NCBI GenBank assembly: GCA_046154525.1
Contig: JBJXDS010000072.1
Location: 1 to 14,446 of the forward strand
Direction of reading: 5' to 3'
Length of the DNA stretch: 14,446 nucleotides
DNA from: JABWCE01 sp046154525
Lineage (GTDB): Bacteria; Bacteroidota; Bacteroidia; NS11-12g; UBA9320
Shown here piece by piece: positions 1 through 7,327 of this stretch. Below the pieces are notes generated by a model, which was not told the origin of the DNA, did not search any database, and saw only the letters and a program-made list of their open reading frames with translations. The first letter of the stretch is position 1. Each line of letters opens with the position of its first letter. The position numbers and the translations under genes were made by a program.

Positions 1-1
1 C

Positions 2-151
2 GTCGCGGGTCTCGGTGAGCGAGGTCAGTGTCTGCACGATCAGGCTCTGGGCCTCGTCGCGGCGGCGGCGTTCGCGGTTGGCGCGCCGGGTCTCGAAGGC
101 GAGTTCGCCGGCCACGCTGGCGACGACACCGAGCGCCAGCCCGGCGATCGT
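2..151 (-). CDS. Foreign GC-rich gene fragment, possibly a membrane-linked HD-GYP-type signalling protein
   Basis: The minus strand holds 50 codons without a stop, 46 of them ending in G or C, which is strong coding evidence in this one frame. The translation opens with a hydrophobic stretch (TIAGLALGVVASVAGELAF), runs through a very basic linker (RRANRERRRRDEAQ) and ends with SLIVQTLTSLTETRD. A transmembrane end, a charged linker and a sequence ending in ETRD resemble the approach to the HD-GYP phosphodiesterase domain (cyclic-di-GMP breakdown), where ETRD usually precedes ETGxH. The catalytic part would lie beyond the window edge, so this assignment is tentative. The frame has no start: it meets an in-frame TGA (158-160) just past the composition break. 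Base and codon use differ completely from every other gene here, so it is almost certainly from another organism. Confidence 0.5.
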
Positions 152-154
152 GAA
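148..154. other. Composition break, probable chimeric join
   Basis: Bases 1-150 are 74% GC. From about 151 onward the sequence is AT-rich and stays so to the end of the window. The break lies inside two minus-strand reading frames at once: a GC-rich frame that loses its start, and a UspA-like frame that loses everything after residue 15. Neither frame continues sensibly across the break. No direct repeat, integrase, tRNA end or insertion-sequence terminus is visible here, so an assembly or library chimera explains it better than natural insertion. The exact base is uncertain by a few positions. Confidence 0.8.
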
Positions 155-195
155 TTGTCATAACCAATAAGAATTTTCTTAAATTTATAGTCCAT
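151..195 (-). pseudogene. 5' end of a universal stress protein-like gene, truncated by the chimeric join
   Basis: From an ATG at 195-193 the minus strand reads MDYKFKKILIGYDNS. This matches the usual start of UspA-family proteins: a short polar lead, then a hydrophobic beta strand ending in an aspartate that contributes to the nucleotide-binding pocket (typically KILxxxDGS). After the serine the frame enters GC-rich DNA and gives Arg/Pro/Ala-rich nonsense ending in a TGA, so the rest of the gene (normally about 140-300 residues) is missing. The truncation looks like an assembly effect, not biological decay. A well-placed promoter motif lies about 50 bases upstream. Fifteen residues is little evidence, so the family call is moderate. 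Confidence 0.5.
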
Positions 196-242
196 AAAAT
201 TGCCTAAATTTTACTCGAAAGTAATTGAATTTTGAAAATTCT

Positions 243-272
243 CAAATATAATTTTACAAATAACTGATACAG
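243..272 (-). promoter_or_regulatory. Bacteroidota-type promoter for the UspA-like gene
   Basis: On the minus strand, TATATTTG (250-243) is a perfect match to the Bacteroidota -7 element TAnnTTTG. It is preceded after exactly 19 bases by CTG (272-270), one mismatch from the TTG of the -33 element. Transcription would start near 236, giving a leader of about 40 bases before the ATG at 195. The rest of 196-318 is AT-rich with homopolymer runs; I see no convincing terminator for alaS in it. Confidence 0.45.
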
Positions 273-318
273 CTTATATAATGGGGGGATAAAAAATTTT
301 TATTTTTATTTTTAATGC

Positions 319-2940
319 TTACTTAAGGAACTGTCTCGACAGTTCCAAAGCCCCTTCCAATCCCTCTTTTTTCTTGCCACCGGCCGTGGCAAAAAACGGC
401 TGACCGCCGCCGCCGCCATCTATTTCTTTAGCCCAGTCACGGATGAGTTGCCCGGCATTCCAGCCTTTTTCGGTCACCAAGTTTTCGCTAATGGTGATTG
501 AAAGCAAAGGCTTATCGTTAATAATGCAACCTAAAACGGCAAACAAATTTTCGGTTTCGTTTTTCAATTGAAAACACAAATCTTTCAATCGGTCAGCATT
601 GGCTATGTCAATGGTTTGTATTAAATAATTGATTCCATTGGCAGAAGTTATATTTTGTTTTAAAGTTGCTTTTAAATCCGCAGTTTTTTCCAACTCATAG
701 GTTTCCAGTTGCTTTTTCAAACTATGATTTTCAACTACCAATTGGTTTATAGTTTTTAAAACATCAGCAGGATTGGAAAGAGTAGATTTTACAGTTTCCA
801 AAAGTTCCAATTTTTCAGCAATAAAATCTTCGGCTTTAGTTCCGGTAATGGCTTCAATACGCCTAACACCAGCCGCCACGGCTGATTCGGCTGTAATAAT
901 TACTGTGCCAATTTCACCCGTACTTTTTACATGCGTTCCACCGCAAAGTTCCATCGAAAAGTTTTGGTCGAAAATGATTACACGAACTGTATCCCCATAC
1001 TTTTCCCCAAACAAAGCTGTGGCTCCCATTCCTTTGGCTATTTCAATCGGAACATCCCGTTTTTCGTCCAAAGCAATATTTTCCGAAACTTTTTGTTTGG
1101 CAATAGTTACTATTTTAGTTAAATCTTCATCACTTATTTTGGCAAAATGCGAAAAATCAAAACGCAATCTTTCGGGTTCTACCAATGAGCCTTTTTGAGC
1201 AATATGATTTCCCAAAACTTCTTTTAAAGCTGCATGAAGCAAGTGTGTAGCCGAGTGGTTTTTGCTGATGCTTTGTCTTCGGATTTTATCCACTGTTGCC
1301 TCAAAATCTTGGTTCAGGTTTTCGGGCAATTTTTCAAGAGTATGGATGATTAAGTTATTTTCTTTGGTGGTATCAATTACCTTAATTTTTTCCTCGTTTT
1401 CTAAACCGACTAAAACTCCGGTATCTCCCACCTGTCCGCCACTTTCGGCATAAAACGGTGTAACAGAAAATACCGCTTGAAAACTATTTTTTCCTTTGGC
1501 ATTTACCGTTCGGTAACGGCAAATTTTCAAAGTAGCTTCAGTAAAATCATAGCCTATAAATTCCTGATTTTCGTCCTCCTCTATCACATTCCAGTCTCCC
1601 GTTGTTTTTTCGGCATCTTTACGACTACGGGTTTTTTGTTTCAAAAGTTCTTCTTCAAAGCCTTTTTCATCCACCGTAAAACCATTTTCAGATGCTATTA
1701 ATTTTGTTAAATCTATTGGGAAACCGAAGGTATCGTATAGCTCAAAGGCATCCTTACTTGATATTATTTTATCACTATCTTTTAAAAAATGACTGTTTAG
1801 AATTTCTAACCCCTTTGACAAAGTCCCTAAAAAAGTTTTCTCCTCTTCCAAAATTACCTTACTCACAAATTCCCTTTGCTCATACAATTCAGGAAAAACT
1901 TTTTCAAATTTTGTAGCCAAAGGTAAAACCAATTTATAAATCTCAGCTTGCTTAAACCCTAATGTACTGTACCCATAGCGGATGGCTCGTCGTAAAATTC
2001 GACGTATAACATAACCGGCACCGGTATTCGCTGGTAATTGGCCGTCAGCTATAGTAAAACTTAAGGCCCGTATATGGTCGGCTATTACTCTAAAGGCAAT
2101 ATCTGTTTTTTCACTTTCTCCATAATTTTTGCCTGAAATTCGTTCCAATTCATTAATGGTATCCAAAAATATATCAGTGTCGTAGTTACTGTTTTTACCA
2201 TGAATAGCCCTCACCAAACGTTCAAATCCCATGCCTGTGTCCACATGTTTATCTGGCAAATTTTCAAGGCTTCCATCGCTTTTGCGGTTGTATTGCATAA
2301 ACACATTGTTCCAAATCTCAATCACTTGTGGGTGGTCGTTATTCACCAGTGTTTTCCCATCAATTTCAAAGCGTTCCATATCTGGTCGTAAGTCATAATG
2401 GATTTCACTACATGGCCCGCAAGGCCCTGTATCACCCATTTCCCAAAAATTGTCTTTTTTATTTCCTCTTAAAATTCGATCTTTGTCAATATACTTTTCC
2501 CAGTAATCGTAGGATTCGGTATCAAAATCCAGATTATCTTCTTTGCTGCCTTCAAACACGGTTACATACAATCGGTTTTTATCCAAACCATATACTTCCG
2601 TCAACAGTTCCCATGCCCACTCAATAGCTTCTTTTTTAAAATAATCACCAAAACTCCAATTACCAAGCATTTCAAACATGGTATGGTGATAGGTGTCAAC
2701 ACCTACTTCTTCCAAATCGTTGTGCTTACCCGAAACCCTAAGGCATTTTTGGGTATCCACTACCCGTTTATCCGTGGCAATTTTATTTCCTAAAAAATAA
2801 TCTTTGAACTGGTTCATCCCCGCATTGGTAAACATTAGCGTAGGATCATTTTTTATTACAATAGGGGCCGATGGAACAATCCTATGGCCTTTTTTTTCAA
2901 AAAATTTTAAAAATTCCTGTCTTATTTCGGTGGAGTTCAT
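319..2940 (-). CDS. alaS: Alanine--tRNA ligase
   Basis: Cytoplasmic class II aminoacyl-tRNA synthetase that activates alanine with ATP, charges tRNA-Ala and hydrolyses mischarged Ser- or Gly-tRNA-Ala. At 873 residues it has the normal bacterial length and all domains. The catalytic core covers about 1-245, with TGPCGPCSEIH at 171-181 and the motif 3 region GMGFERLVR at 237-245. The tRNA-recognition helices follow to about 460. The editing domain has zinc-site histidines in HSATH (562-566), ALFGEKYGD at 642-650, and CGGTH (666-670). A coiled segment around 730-765 leads to the C-Ala domain, with a glycine-rich DGGGGGQPFFATAGG near 841-855. The ATG start fits the conserved N-terminus STEIRQEFLKFFEKKGH. 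It is transcribed divergently from the M23 peptidase gene. No truncation or missing key residue seen. Confidence 0.98.
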   Translation of the reverse strand: MNSTEIRQEFLKFFEKKGHRIVPSAPIVIKNDPTLMFTNAGMNQFKDYFLGNKIATDKRVVDTQKCLRVSGKHNDLEEVGVDTYHHTMFEMLGNWSFGDYFKKEAIEWAWELLTEVYGLDKNRLYVTVFEGSKEDNLDFDTESYDYWEKYIDKDRILRGNKKDNFWEMGDTGPCGPCSEIHYDLRPDMERFEIDGKTLVNNDHPQVIEIWNNVFMQYNRKSDGSLENLPDKHVDTGMGFERLVRAIHGKNSNYDTDIFLDTINELERISGKNYGESEKTDIAFRVIADHIRALSFTIADGQLPANTGAGYVIRRILRRAIRYGYSTLGFKQAEIYKLVLPLATKFEKVFPELYEQREFVSKVILEEEKTFLGTLSKGLEILNSHFLKDSDKIISSKDAFELYDTFGFPIDLTKLIASENGFTVDEKGFEEELLKQKTRSRKDAEKTTGDWNVIEEDENQEFIGYDFTEATLKICRYRTVNAKGKNSFQAVFSVTPFYAESGGQVGDTGVLVGLENEEKIKVIDTTKENNLIIHTLEKLPENLNQDFEATVDKIRRQSISKNHSATHLLHAALKEVLGNHIAQKGSLVEPERLRFDFSHFAKISDEDLTKIVTIAKQKVSENIALDEKRDVPIEIAKGMGATALFGEKYGDTVRVIIFDQNFSMELCGGTHVKSTGEIGTVIITAESAVAAGVRRIEAITGTKAEDFIAEKLELLETVKSTLSNPADVLKTINQLVVENHSLKKQLETYELEKTADLKATLKQNITSANGINYLIQTIDIANADRLKDLCFQLKNETENLFAVLGCIINDKPLLSITISENLVTEKGWNAGQLIRDWAKEIDGGGGGQPFFATAGGKKKEGLEGALELSRQFLK

Positions 2941-2983
2941 TAATTAATATTTTGTGTTTTTGGCTTAAAAACTTATTTTCGCC
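2941..2983. promoter_or_regulatory. 43-base divergent promoter region between alaS and the M23 peptidase gene
   Basis: Both divergent genes must start from this short gap or from within each other's ends. On the plus strand, TTTG (2951-2954) is followed after 19 bases by TATTTTCG (2974-2981), one mismatch from TAnnTTTG. That would place the start of transcription at or right next to the peptidase ATG (2984), implying a very short or absent leader. On the minus strand TAAGTTTT is a weaker -7 candidate for alaS; its -33 element would fall inside the peptidase gene. No purine-rich ribosome-binding site precedes either gene. Confidence 0.35.
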
Positions 2984-4000
2984 ATGCGTTCAATTACTGA
3001 CCGCAATATTACACCAAAACAGGCAAAGTTGAAGAAAATCAAGTATAGGTTCGACCCCACCAATCTTCAATATGTACACGTTAAAACGAGCACATGGGTA
3101 AAGCTTCTGCGTGTATTTGGTTTTATATCGGCCTCATTGGTGGCTGGTTTTATATTTCTTTCAATAGCCTATAGTTTTTTAGATTCACCCAAGGAAAAAT
3201 TATTAAAACGCGAAATTACCCAATATAAGATGCAAATAGATTTGCTGGACGAAAAAGCTAAAAAAGTTGAACAGGTGATGGCCAGCCTTGAAGAAAGAGA
3301 TGATAAAATATACCGTGAAATCTTTGGGGCAGCCCCCATTGACCCAACGGTGAGAAATGCAGGTATAGGTGGAAACGAGCGCTACAAAAGCCTGAAAAAT
3401 TTTGATAATTCGAAAACTTTGGCCCAACTGCATGAATCGCTTGACCAGATAAACAGGCGAATGTATATCCAAAGCAAATCGTATGATGATTTAACCAAAT
3501 TAGCCAAGGCCAAAAGTGCTATGTTGATGAGTATTCCCGCCATTCAACCTGTTTCAAATAAAGATTTAAAACGAGTGGCTTCAGGCTTCGGGTACCGTAT
3601 TGACCCTATTTACAGAACAGGAAAATTTCATGCCGGCATGGATTTTACTTCGCCAGTAGGAACCCCTGTAACTGCGACAGGAGATGGTGTTATTGAACTT
3701 ATTGAGTCAAAACAATGGGGCTATGGAAATTGCATTATTGTAAACCATGGCTATGGATACAAAACCCGGTATGCCCACCTTAGCAAATTTAAAGTAAAAC
3801 GTGGTCAAAAAATTACCCGTGGCCAAGTGATAGGATATGTGGGTAATACTGGAAAAAGCACCGGACCACACTTGCATTATGAAGTTTTAAAAAATAATGA
3901 CCCAGTAAATCCAGCCAATTATTATTACAGTGATTTAAGTCCAGAGCAATACGAAGCTATTTTAAAATTATCAAATGCACACAATCAGTCGTTCGATTAA
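2984..4000 (+). CDS. Membrane-anchored M23-family metallopeptidase (LytM-type)
   Basis: Zinc-dependent peptidoglycan endopeptidase expected to cleave peptide cross-links, facing the periplasm. The 338-residue protein has a basic cytoplasmic N-terminus (1-38), one transmembrane helix (about 41-63), charged coiled-coil-like segments (about 70-110 and 143-180), and the M23 domain (about 193-312). The active-site pattern is complete: H216 and D220 in HAGMD, H265 in YAHL, and H296/H298 in GPHLHYE. With all zinc ligands present it should be an active enzyme, unlike the degenerate LytM activators. The MerR-type gene begins on the next base after its stop, so the two are co-transcribed. From general knowledge, alaS, M23 and MerR neighbours recur in Bacteroidota. 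The cellular role (growth, division or shape) cannot be decided from sequence. Confidence 0.93.
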   Translation: MRSITDRNITPKQAKLKKIKYRFDPTNLQYVHVKTSTWVKLLRVFGFISASLVAGFIFLSIAYSFLDSPKEKLLKREITQYKMQIDLLDEKAKKVEQVMASLEERDDKIYREIFGAAPIDPTVRNAGIGGNERYKSLKNFDNSKTLAQLHESLDQINRRMYIQSKSYDDLTKLAKAKSAMLMSIPAIQPVSNKDLKRVASGFGYRIDPIYRTGKFHAGMDFTSPVGTPVTATGDGVIELIESKQWGYGNCIIVNHGYGYKTRYAHLSKFKVKRGQKITRGQVIGYVGNTGKSTGPHLHYEVLKNNDPVNPANYYYSDLSPEQYEAILKLSNAHNQSFD

Positions 4001-4333
4001 ATGGAGGAAGACGAACAGGTAGAAAAATTATATTACAGCATGGGTGATGTTACGGCCATGTTTAATGTGGCTCCTTCATTGCTGCGTTTTTGGGAAAAAG
4101 AATTTGATGTACTTGACCCAAAAAAAAATAAAAAAGGAAACAGGCTTTATACCAAAGCCGATATTGAAACTATAAAACTCATTCATTATCTAACCAAAGA
4201 GCAAGGCCACACCTTACAGGGGGCTAAAGAAAAACTGAAAACCCGCCGCCAGCCTGCCGAAAAAAATATGGCGGCTTTAGAGTCTTTAAAAAAAGTAAGG
4301 CAGTTTTTGGTGGAGATGAGGGAAGAATTGTAA
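4001..4333 (+). CDS. MerR-family transcriptional regulator
   Basis: A 110-residue DNA-binding protein. The N-terminal helix-turn-helix is clear: YYSMGDVTAMFNVAPSLLRF at 11-30 followed by WEKEF, then the wing with NRLYTKADIETI at 47-58 and a second helical segment to about 82. The C-terminal 28 residues are a short charged helix (ALESLKKVRQFLVEMREEL), which fits MerR-type dimerisation. There is no ligand-binding or metal-binding domain and there are no cysteines, so this is a minimal MerR protein, not a metal or multidrug sensor. Its ATG directly follows the TAA of the M23 gene, indicating translational coupling. Target genes are unknown; control of the peptidase or other envelope genes is only an inference from position. 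Confidence 0.9.
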   Translation: MEEDEQVEKLYYSMGDVTAMFNVAPSLLRFWEKEFDVLDPKKNKKGNRLYTKADIETIKLIHYLTKEQGHTLQGAKEKLKTRRQPAEKNMAALESLKKVRQFLVEMREEL

Positions 4334-4419
4334 AATATTTTCGCAACCAATGATTTAAACCAAGAGCTATTAAAATATTTTAGAAACAATCAAAAACTTT
4401 TTTGTTTATTGCAATCGCA

Positions 4420-5268
4420 ATGCCTGTGAATAAAACAATTATTTTGGTTTTTGTTCTCTCTGCTTTTCAGTCAAAGGCCACCATTTTTCCATCCCCGCAA
4501 GGACCATTCACCCTTGGGTTAGGAACAATCTCAGCATTTAAAACCGATCCATTTGTAGCTTACAATCATCAGGGTAGTTTGGCATTTACAAAGCATAATT
4601 CTATTTCTTTAGGCATTCAGTCTCAATATTTTGTTGAAGGGTTAAGTATGGCCTGTTTTTCAGGAAATTATAAAATTAGTAAAACCCAAACTTTTGGAAT
4701 TGGGTACAGCTATTTTGGAAACCAGTTTTATAACGAAGGTTTATTAAAAGTTTCGTTAGCCAAAAAGTTTTCAAATAATTTTGGTGGAGGAATTAGTCTG
4801 GATTACCTTCGGTTGCAATTGCCAAAAGAAAGTTGCCGGGTAAAACATTTGTTAACTTTTGAAGCAGGAATTTATAGTAAATTCAGTTCGGATTTCGAAT
4901 TTGCTTTGCAACTCGTCAATCCGGCAAGAGTACCCCTGTCTGGTTATGATGATGAGCGTTTGCCGTTTGTTACCAACACCTCCTTATTTTATAATGCCAA
5001 TAAACAACTGACGATAGCCGCCGAATGGAGCCAGGTAATGAATGGAAAAGGAAATTTGAAAGTTGGATTAAACTATGCGCTATCATCCATTTTTTATATA
5101 AGTGCAGGGGTTTATAATAAACCTATCAATCCAGCTTTCGGAATAAGTTATAAGGGAAGCAAAATTAATATTCATCTTGCGTTTGCCATGCACCCCTATC
5201 TTAACGCTATTTCATCAGGTGGAATTACTTACACACCTTTGATTAAAAGACATGGCAACGATTTTTAA
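4420..5268 (+). CDS. Outer-membrane beta-barrel-like protein (PorV/UPF0164-like), partner of the HhH barrel gene
   Basis: A 282-residue protein with a signal peptide (MPVNKTIILVFVLSAFQSKA). The rest is a run of short alternating strands rich in Gly, aromatic residues and Asn, such as TFGIGYSYFGNQFYNEG (91-107) and NLKVGLNYALSSIFYISAGV (212-231), as expected of an outer-membrane barrel. From memory it resembles the Bacteroidota PorV/UPF0164-like set (segments DPFVAYNHQGSLAF, FEAGIYSKFS, LQLVNPARVPL). I start it at the ATG at 4420, which gives a standard signal peptide; an in-frame TTG at 4402 would add six residues. Its end overlaps the next gene by 17 bases, so the two are coupled. The 86-base gap before it has two TAAAATATTTT copies (4331, 4371) but no clear promoter. 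The specific role is unknown. Confidence 0.65.
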   Translation: MPVNKTIILVFVLSAFQSKATIFPSPQGPFTLGLGTISAFKTDPFVAYNHQGSLAFTKHNSISLGIQSQYFVEGLSMACFSGNYKISKTQTFGIGYSYFGNQFYNEGLLKVSLAKKFSNNFGGGISLDYLRLQLPKESCRVKHLLTFEAGIYSKFSSDFEFALQLVNPARVPLSGYDDERLPFVTNTSLFYNANKQLTIAAEWSQVMNGKGNLKVGLNYALSSIFYISAGVYNKPINPAFGISYKGSKINIHLAFAMHPYLNAISSGGITYTPLIKRHGNDF

Positions 5269-7309
5269 AAAATATATTTTTATTTTTATTTTTTTAATTC
5301 TTTGGATAAAATCAAAAGCACAATCGGATGAGGAGCAATTAAAAAATCTTGAAAAATATATTGAAAACAATGACCAAACAGGTGATTATAACGATTTATC
5401 AGATCAGTTAAATTTTAACATTTATAATAAACTTAACCTTAACAAGGCTACCGCTTTTGAATTGCTTTCTTTAAATATTTTAACACCTATCCAAGTGAAA
5501 GCCATCATTAAACATCGCGTAGAATTTGGAGCCTTTGATTCTCCGCTAGAACTTCAAACGATTGATGAAATACCGGTGGAAATTTTAAAAATCCTAATAC
5601 CCATTGTTACTGTGGAAGACAATTCGCCAGATTTTAAAAATTTGGGACAACAAATTAATAATGCAAAACGGGATGTAATAGGTTTGTTGTCAACTTCGCG
5701 GCCATTGAGCAAAGGATATGATACCTACGCCAAAGATTCATCACTTTATTACCCGGGTTCGCCATACAGGTACCAGATTAGGTTTAGGGCCAATAATAAA
5801 AACTCGGTCCAGTATGGGTTTAATGCAGAAAAAGACGAAGGTGAAGATTTTTTTAGGAATAGCAATCGTAGGGGATTTGATTATTATTCAGCCCATTTTT
5901 TTATAAATAAAAAAGGGGTTATTCGAAAAATTGCCTTGGGAGATTTTCAGGCTGCGTTTGGTCAGGGTCTAACTATGAGCAGTGGCTTGGGTTATGGAAA
6001 ATCAGCTTTGGTGATGAATGTAAAACGGTTTAATTCTGGATTAAGACCTTACCGTTCGTTTAATGAAAATGAATTTTTAAGAGGAGGGGGAATTACTTTG
6101 GGGTTTAAAAAATTAGAATCTACCACGTTTATATCAAGGAATAAAATTGATGGAAATACAGATAGTTCTTACTCTGATCTGGGTTTAGAAACTATCACAA
6201 CATCGTTTGCTACCGATGGATTTCATAGAACGACCGTAGAAATAAGTAAAGAAAATACCGTGACCAAAACCCTGGCCGGGCAAAATTTTAGCTACAAAGG
6301 TAAAAACCTTATTTTGGGTTTAACAGGGGTTTTTAATCAATTTGACAAACCTTTGCAAGTGGATGATAAACTGTATAACCGATATTATTTTCAAGGCGAA
6401 CAGTTTTTTAAAACCGGGTTAAATTTTGATTATTATTTTAAAAATATAAACGTGTTTGGTGAAGCCACCACCGGAACAAATAAATCCAACGGATACCTTG
6501 CAGGTGCCTTAATAAGTTTAGGAAGTATTATGGACCTTGTAATGGTGCACCGCTATTATTCCAAACAATTTATTTGGTACAATACCAACGCTTTTTCGGA
6601 AAATAGTAACCCTAATAATGAACAGGGAACCTACCTGGGGTTTAGTATTAAACCCCATAGAAAACTATTTTTTTCAGGATTTGTGGATGGTTATAAATTG
6701 CCCTGGTATAGTTTTTATGCCGATGGAAGAGGTAAGGGGATTGACTATTTGGCAGAAGTGAATTTTAAACCTAATAAAACATCGCTAATATATGTGAGAC
6801 TTAGAACCAAGCAAGAATTAAAAAATTCAGATTTAGGAAATTATAATGCCTTGAACTGGTATGAAAAAACAAATTTGAGATTTCATACCGAGTTGAAAAT
6901 TTTACCTTCAGTTACATTAAAAGCCCGATTGGAATTTTCAAAATATGTAACCCCTGAAAATGAAACCAAAACCGGGAATTTATTATTTCTGGATTTGAAT
7001 TATCGCAAATTTAATTCACCGTTTTCATTCAGCAGTCGTATTACTTTTTTTAATGTGGAAGATTATAATGCCCGGATTTATGCTGTTGAAAATGATGTTC
7101 TTTATTCCTGGTCGGTTCCTGGTTTCAATGGTTCAGGAGCTAAATTTTATGCATTGGTAAAATATAAGTACAAAAAAAATATGCTAATTCAATGCCGCTA
7201 TTCTTTTACTAATTATTACGATAAGCAAACTATTGGCAGTAGTTATTCGTTGGTCAATTCCAACAAACTTCATGAAATTAATCTGCTTATTAGCTATGGG
7301 TTTAATTAA
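5252..7309 (+). CDS. Exported helix-hairpin-helix (ComEA-like) protein fused to a large outer-membrane beta-barrel
   Basis: A 685-residue protein. A signal peptide (1-24, ending KSKAQS) is followed by an acidic linker and then a ComEA-type helix-hairpin-helix region at about 61-121, recognisable by LNLNKATAFELLSL, IIKHRVEFGAF and LQTIDEIP. Such domains bind DNA without sequence preference in ComEA, ComEC partners and many repair proteins. From about 165 to the end the sequence is amphipathic beta strands typical of a barrel, ending in INLLISYGFN. Segments GDFQAAFGQGL (230-240) and SFNENEFLRG (269-278) match a motif I recall from Bacteroidota proteins of this architecture. The upstream barrel gene overlaps it by 17 bases. 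No function is established; a periplasmic DNA-binding domain on an outer-membrane barrel suggests DNA handling or uptake, but the HhH could equally serve protein binding. Confidence 0.75.
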   Translation: MATIFKKYIFIFIFLILWIKSKAQSDEEQLKNLEKYIENNDQTGDYNDLSDQLNFNIYNKLNLNKATAFELLSLNILTPIQVKAIIKHRVEFGAFDSPLELQTIDEIPVEILKILIPIVTVEDNSPDFKNLGQQINNAKRDVIGLLSTSRPLSKGYDTYAKDSSLYYPGSPYRYQIRFRANNKNSVQYGFNAEKDEGEDFFRNSNRRGFDYYSAHFFINKKGVIRKIALGDFQAAFGQGLTMSSGLGYGKSALVMNVKRFNSGLRPYRSFNENEFLRGGGITLGFKKLESTTFISRNKIDGNTDSSYSDLGLETITTSFATDGFHRTTVEISKENTVTKTLAGQNFSYKGKNLILGLTGVFNQFDKPLQVDDKLYNRYYFQGEQFFKTGLNFDYYFKNINVFGEATTGTNKSNGYLAGALISLGSIMDLVMVHRYYSKQFIWYNTNAFSENSNPNNEQGTYLGFSIKPHRKLFFSGFVDGYKLPWYSFYADGRGKGIDYLAEVNFKPNKTSLIYVRLRTKQELKNSDLGNYNALNWYEKTNLRFHTELKILPSVTLKARLEFSKYVTPENETKTGNLLFLDLNYRKFNSPFSFSSRITFFNVEDYNARIYAVENDVLYSWSVPGFNGSGAKFYALVKYKYKKNMLIQCRYSFTNYYDKQTIGSSYSLVNSNKLHEINLLISYGFN

Positions 7310-7314
7310 TTTTG
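7282..7314 (+). promoter_or_regulatory. Bacteroidota-type promoter for pdxJ, overlapping the preceding stop codon
   Basis: TAATTTTG (7307-7314) matches TAnnTTTG perfectly and begins on the TAA stop of the HhH barrel gene. TCTG (7282-7285), one mismatch from TTTG, lies 21 bases upstream of it. Transcription would start around 7320, leaving a leader of roughly 8 bases before the pdxJ ATG (7328). This suggests that pdxJ has its own promoter even though it is only 18 bases from the previous gene. Confidence 0.5.
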
Positions 7315-7327
7315 CGCAGCCAAAATA

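Noticed and set aside
1..195. Horizontal transfer or mobile-element insertion as the cause of the GC jump
   Set aside because: No integrase, transposase, terminal repeat, target duplication or tRNA end is present and both genes are cut mid-frame; an assembly chimera is simpler.
282..318. AT-only hairpin around ATAAAAAATTTTTAT and a run of six G after alaS as a terminator or regulatory element
   Set aside because: A hairpin with only A-T pairs is too weak for a Rho-independent terminator, and the G run has no partner.
773..2627. Several open frames of 60-140 codons on the plus strand opposite alaS
   Set aside because: alaS is a complete, strongly conserved gene on the other strand; the antisense translations show no domain, no plausible compositional signature and no leader. 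They are shadows of its codon use.
3203..3472. 89-codon minus-strand frame inside the M23 peptidase gene, and a similar one over the MerR gene end (4186-4389)
   Set aside because: Both lie wholly or mainly on well-supported genes and give low-complexity aromatic-rich translations without family features.
4331..4381. Two TAAAATATTTT copies exactly 40 bases apart between the MerR gene and the barrel gene
   Set aside because: The words are pure A/T palindromes in AT-rich intergenic DNA, where such matches are expected by chance; no associated promoter or hairpin-plus-T-run.
4408..4421. ATTGC-AATC-GCAAT inverted repeat over the start codon of the small barrel gene
   Set aside because: Short (5-base arms), and partly fixed by the coding sequence; could hide the start codon in a hairpin, but too weak to claim.
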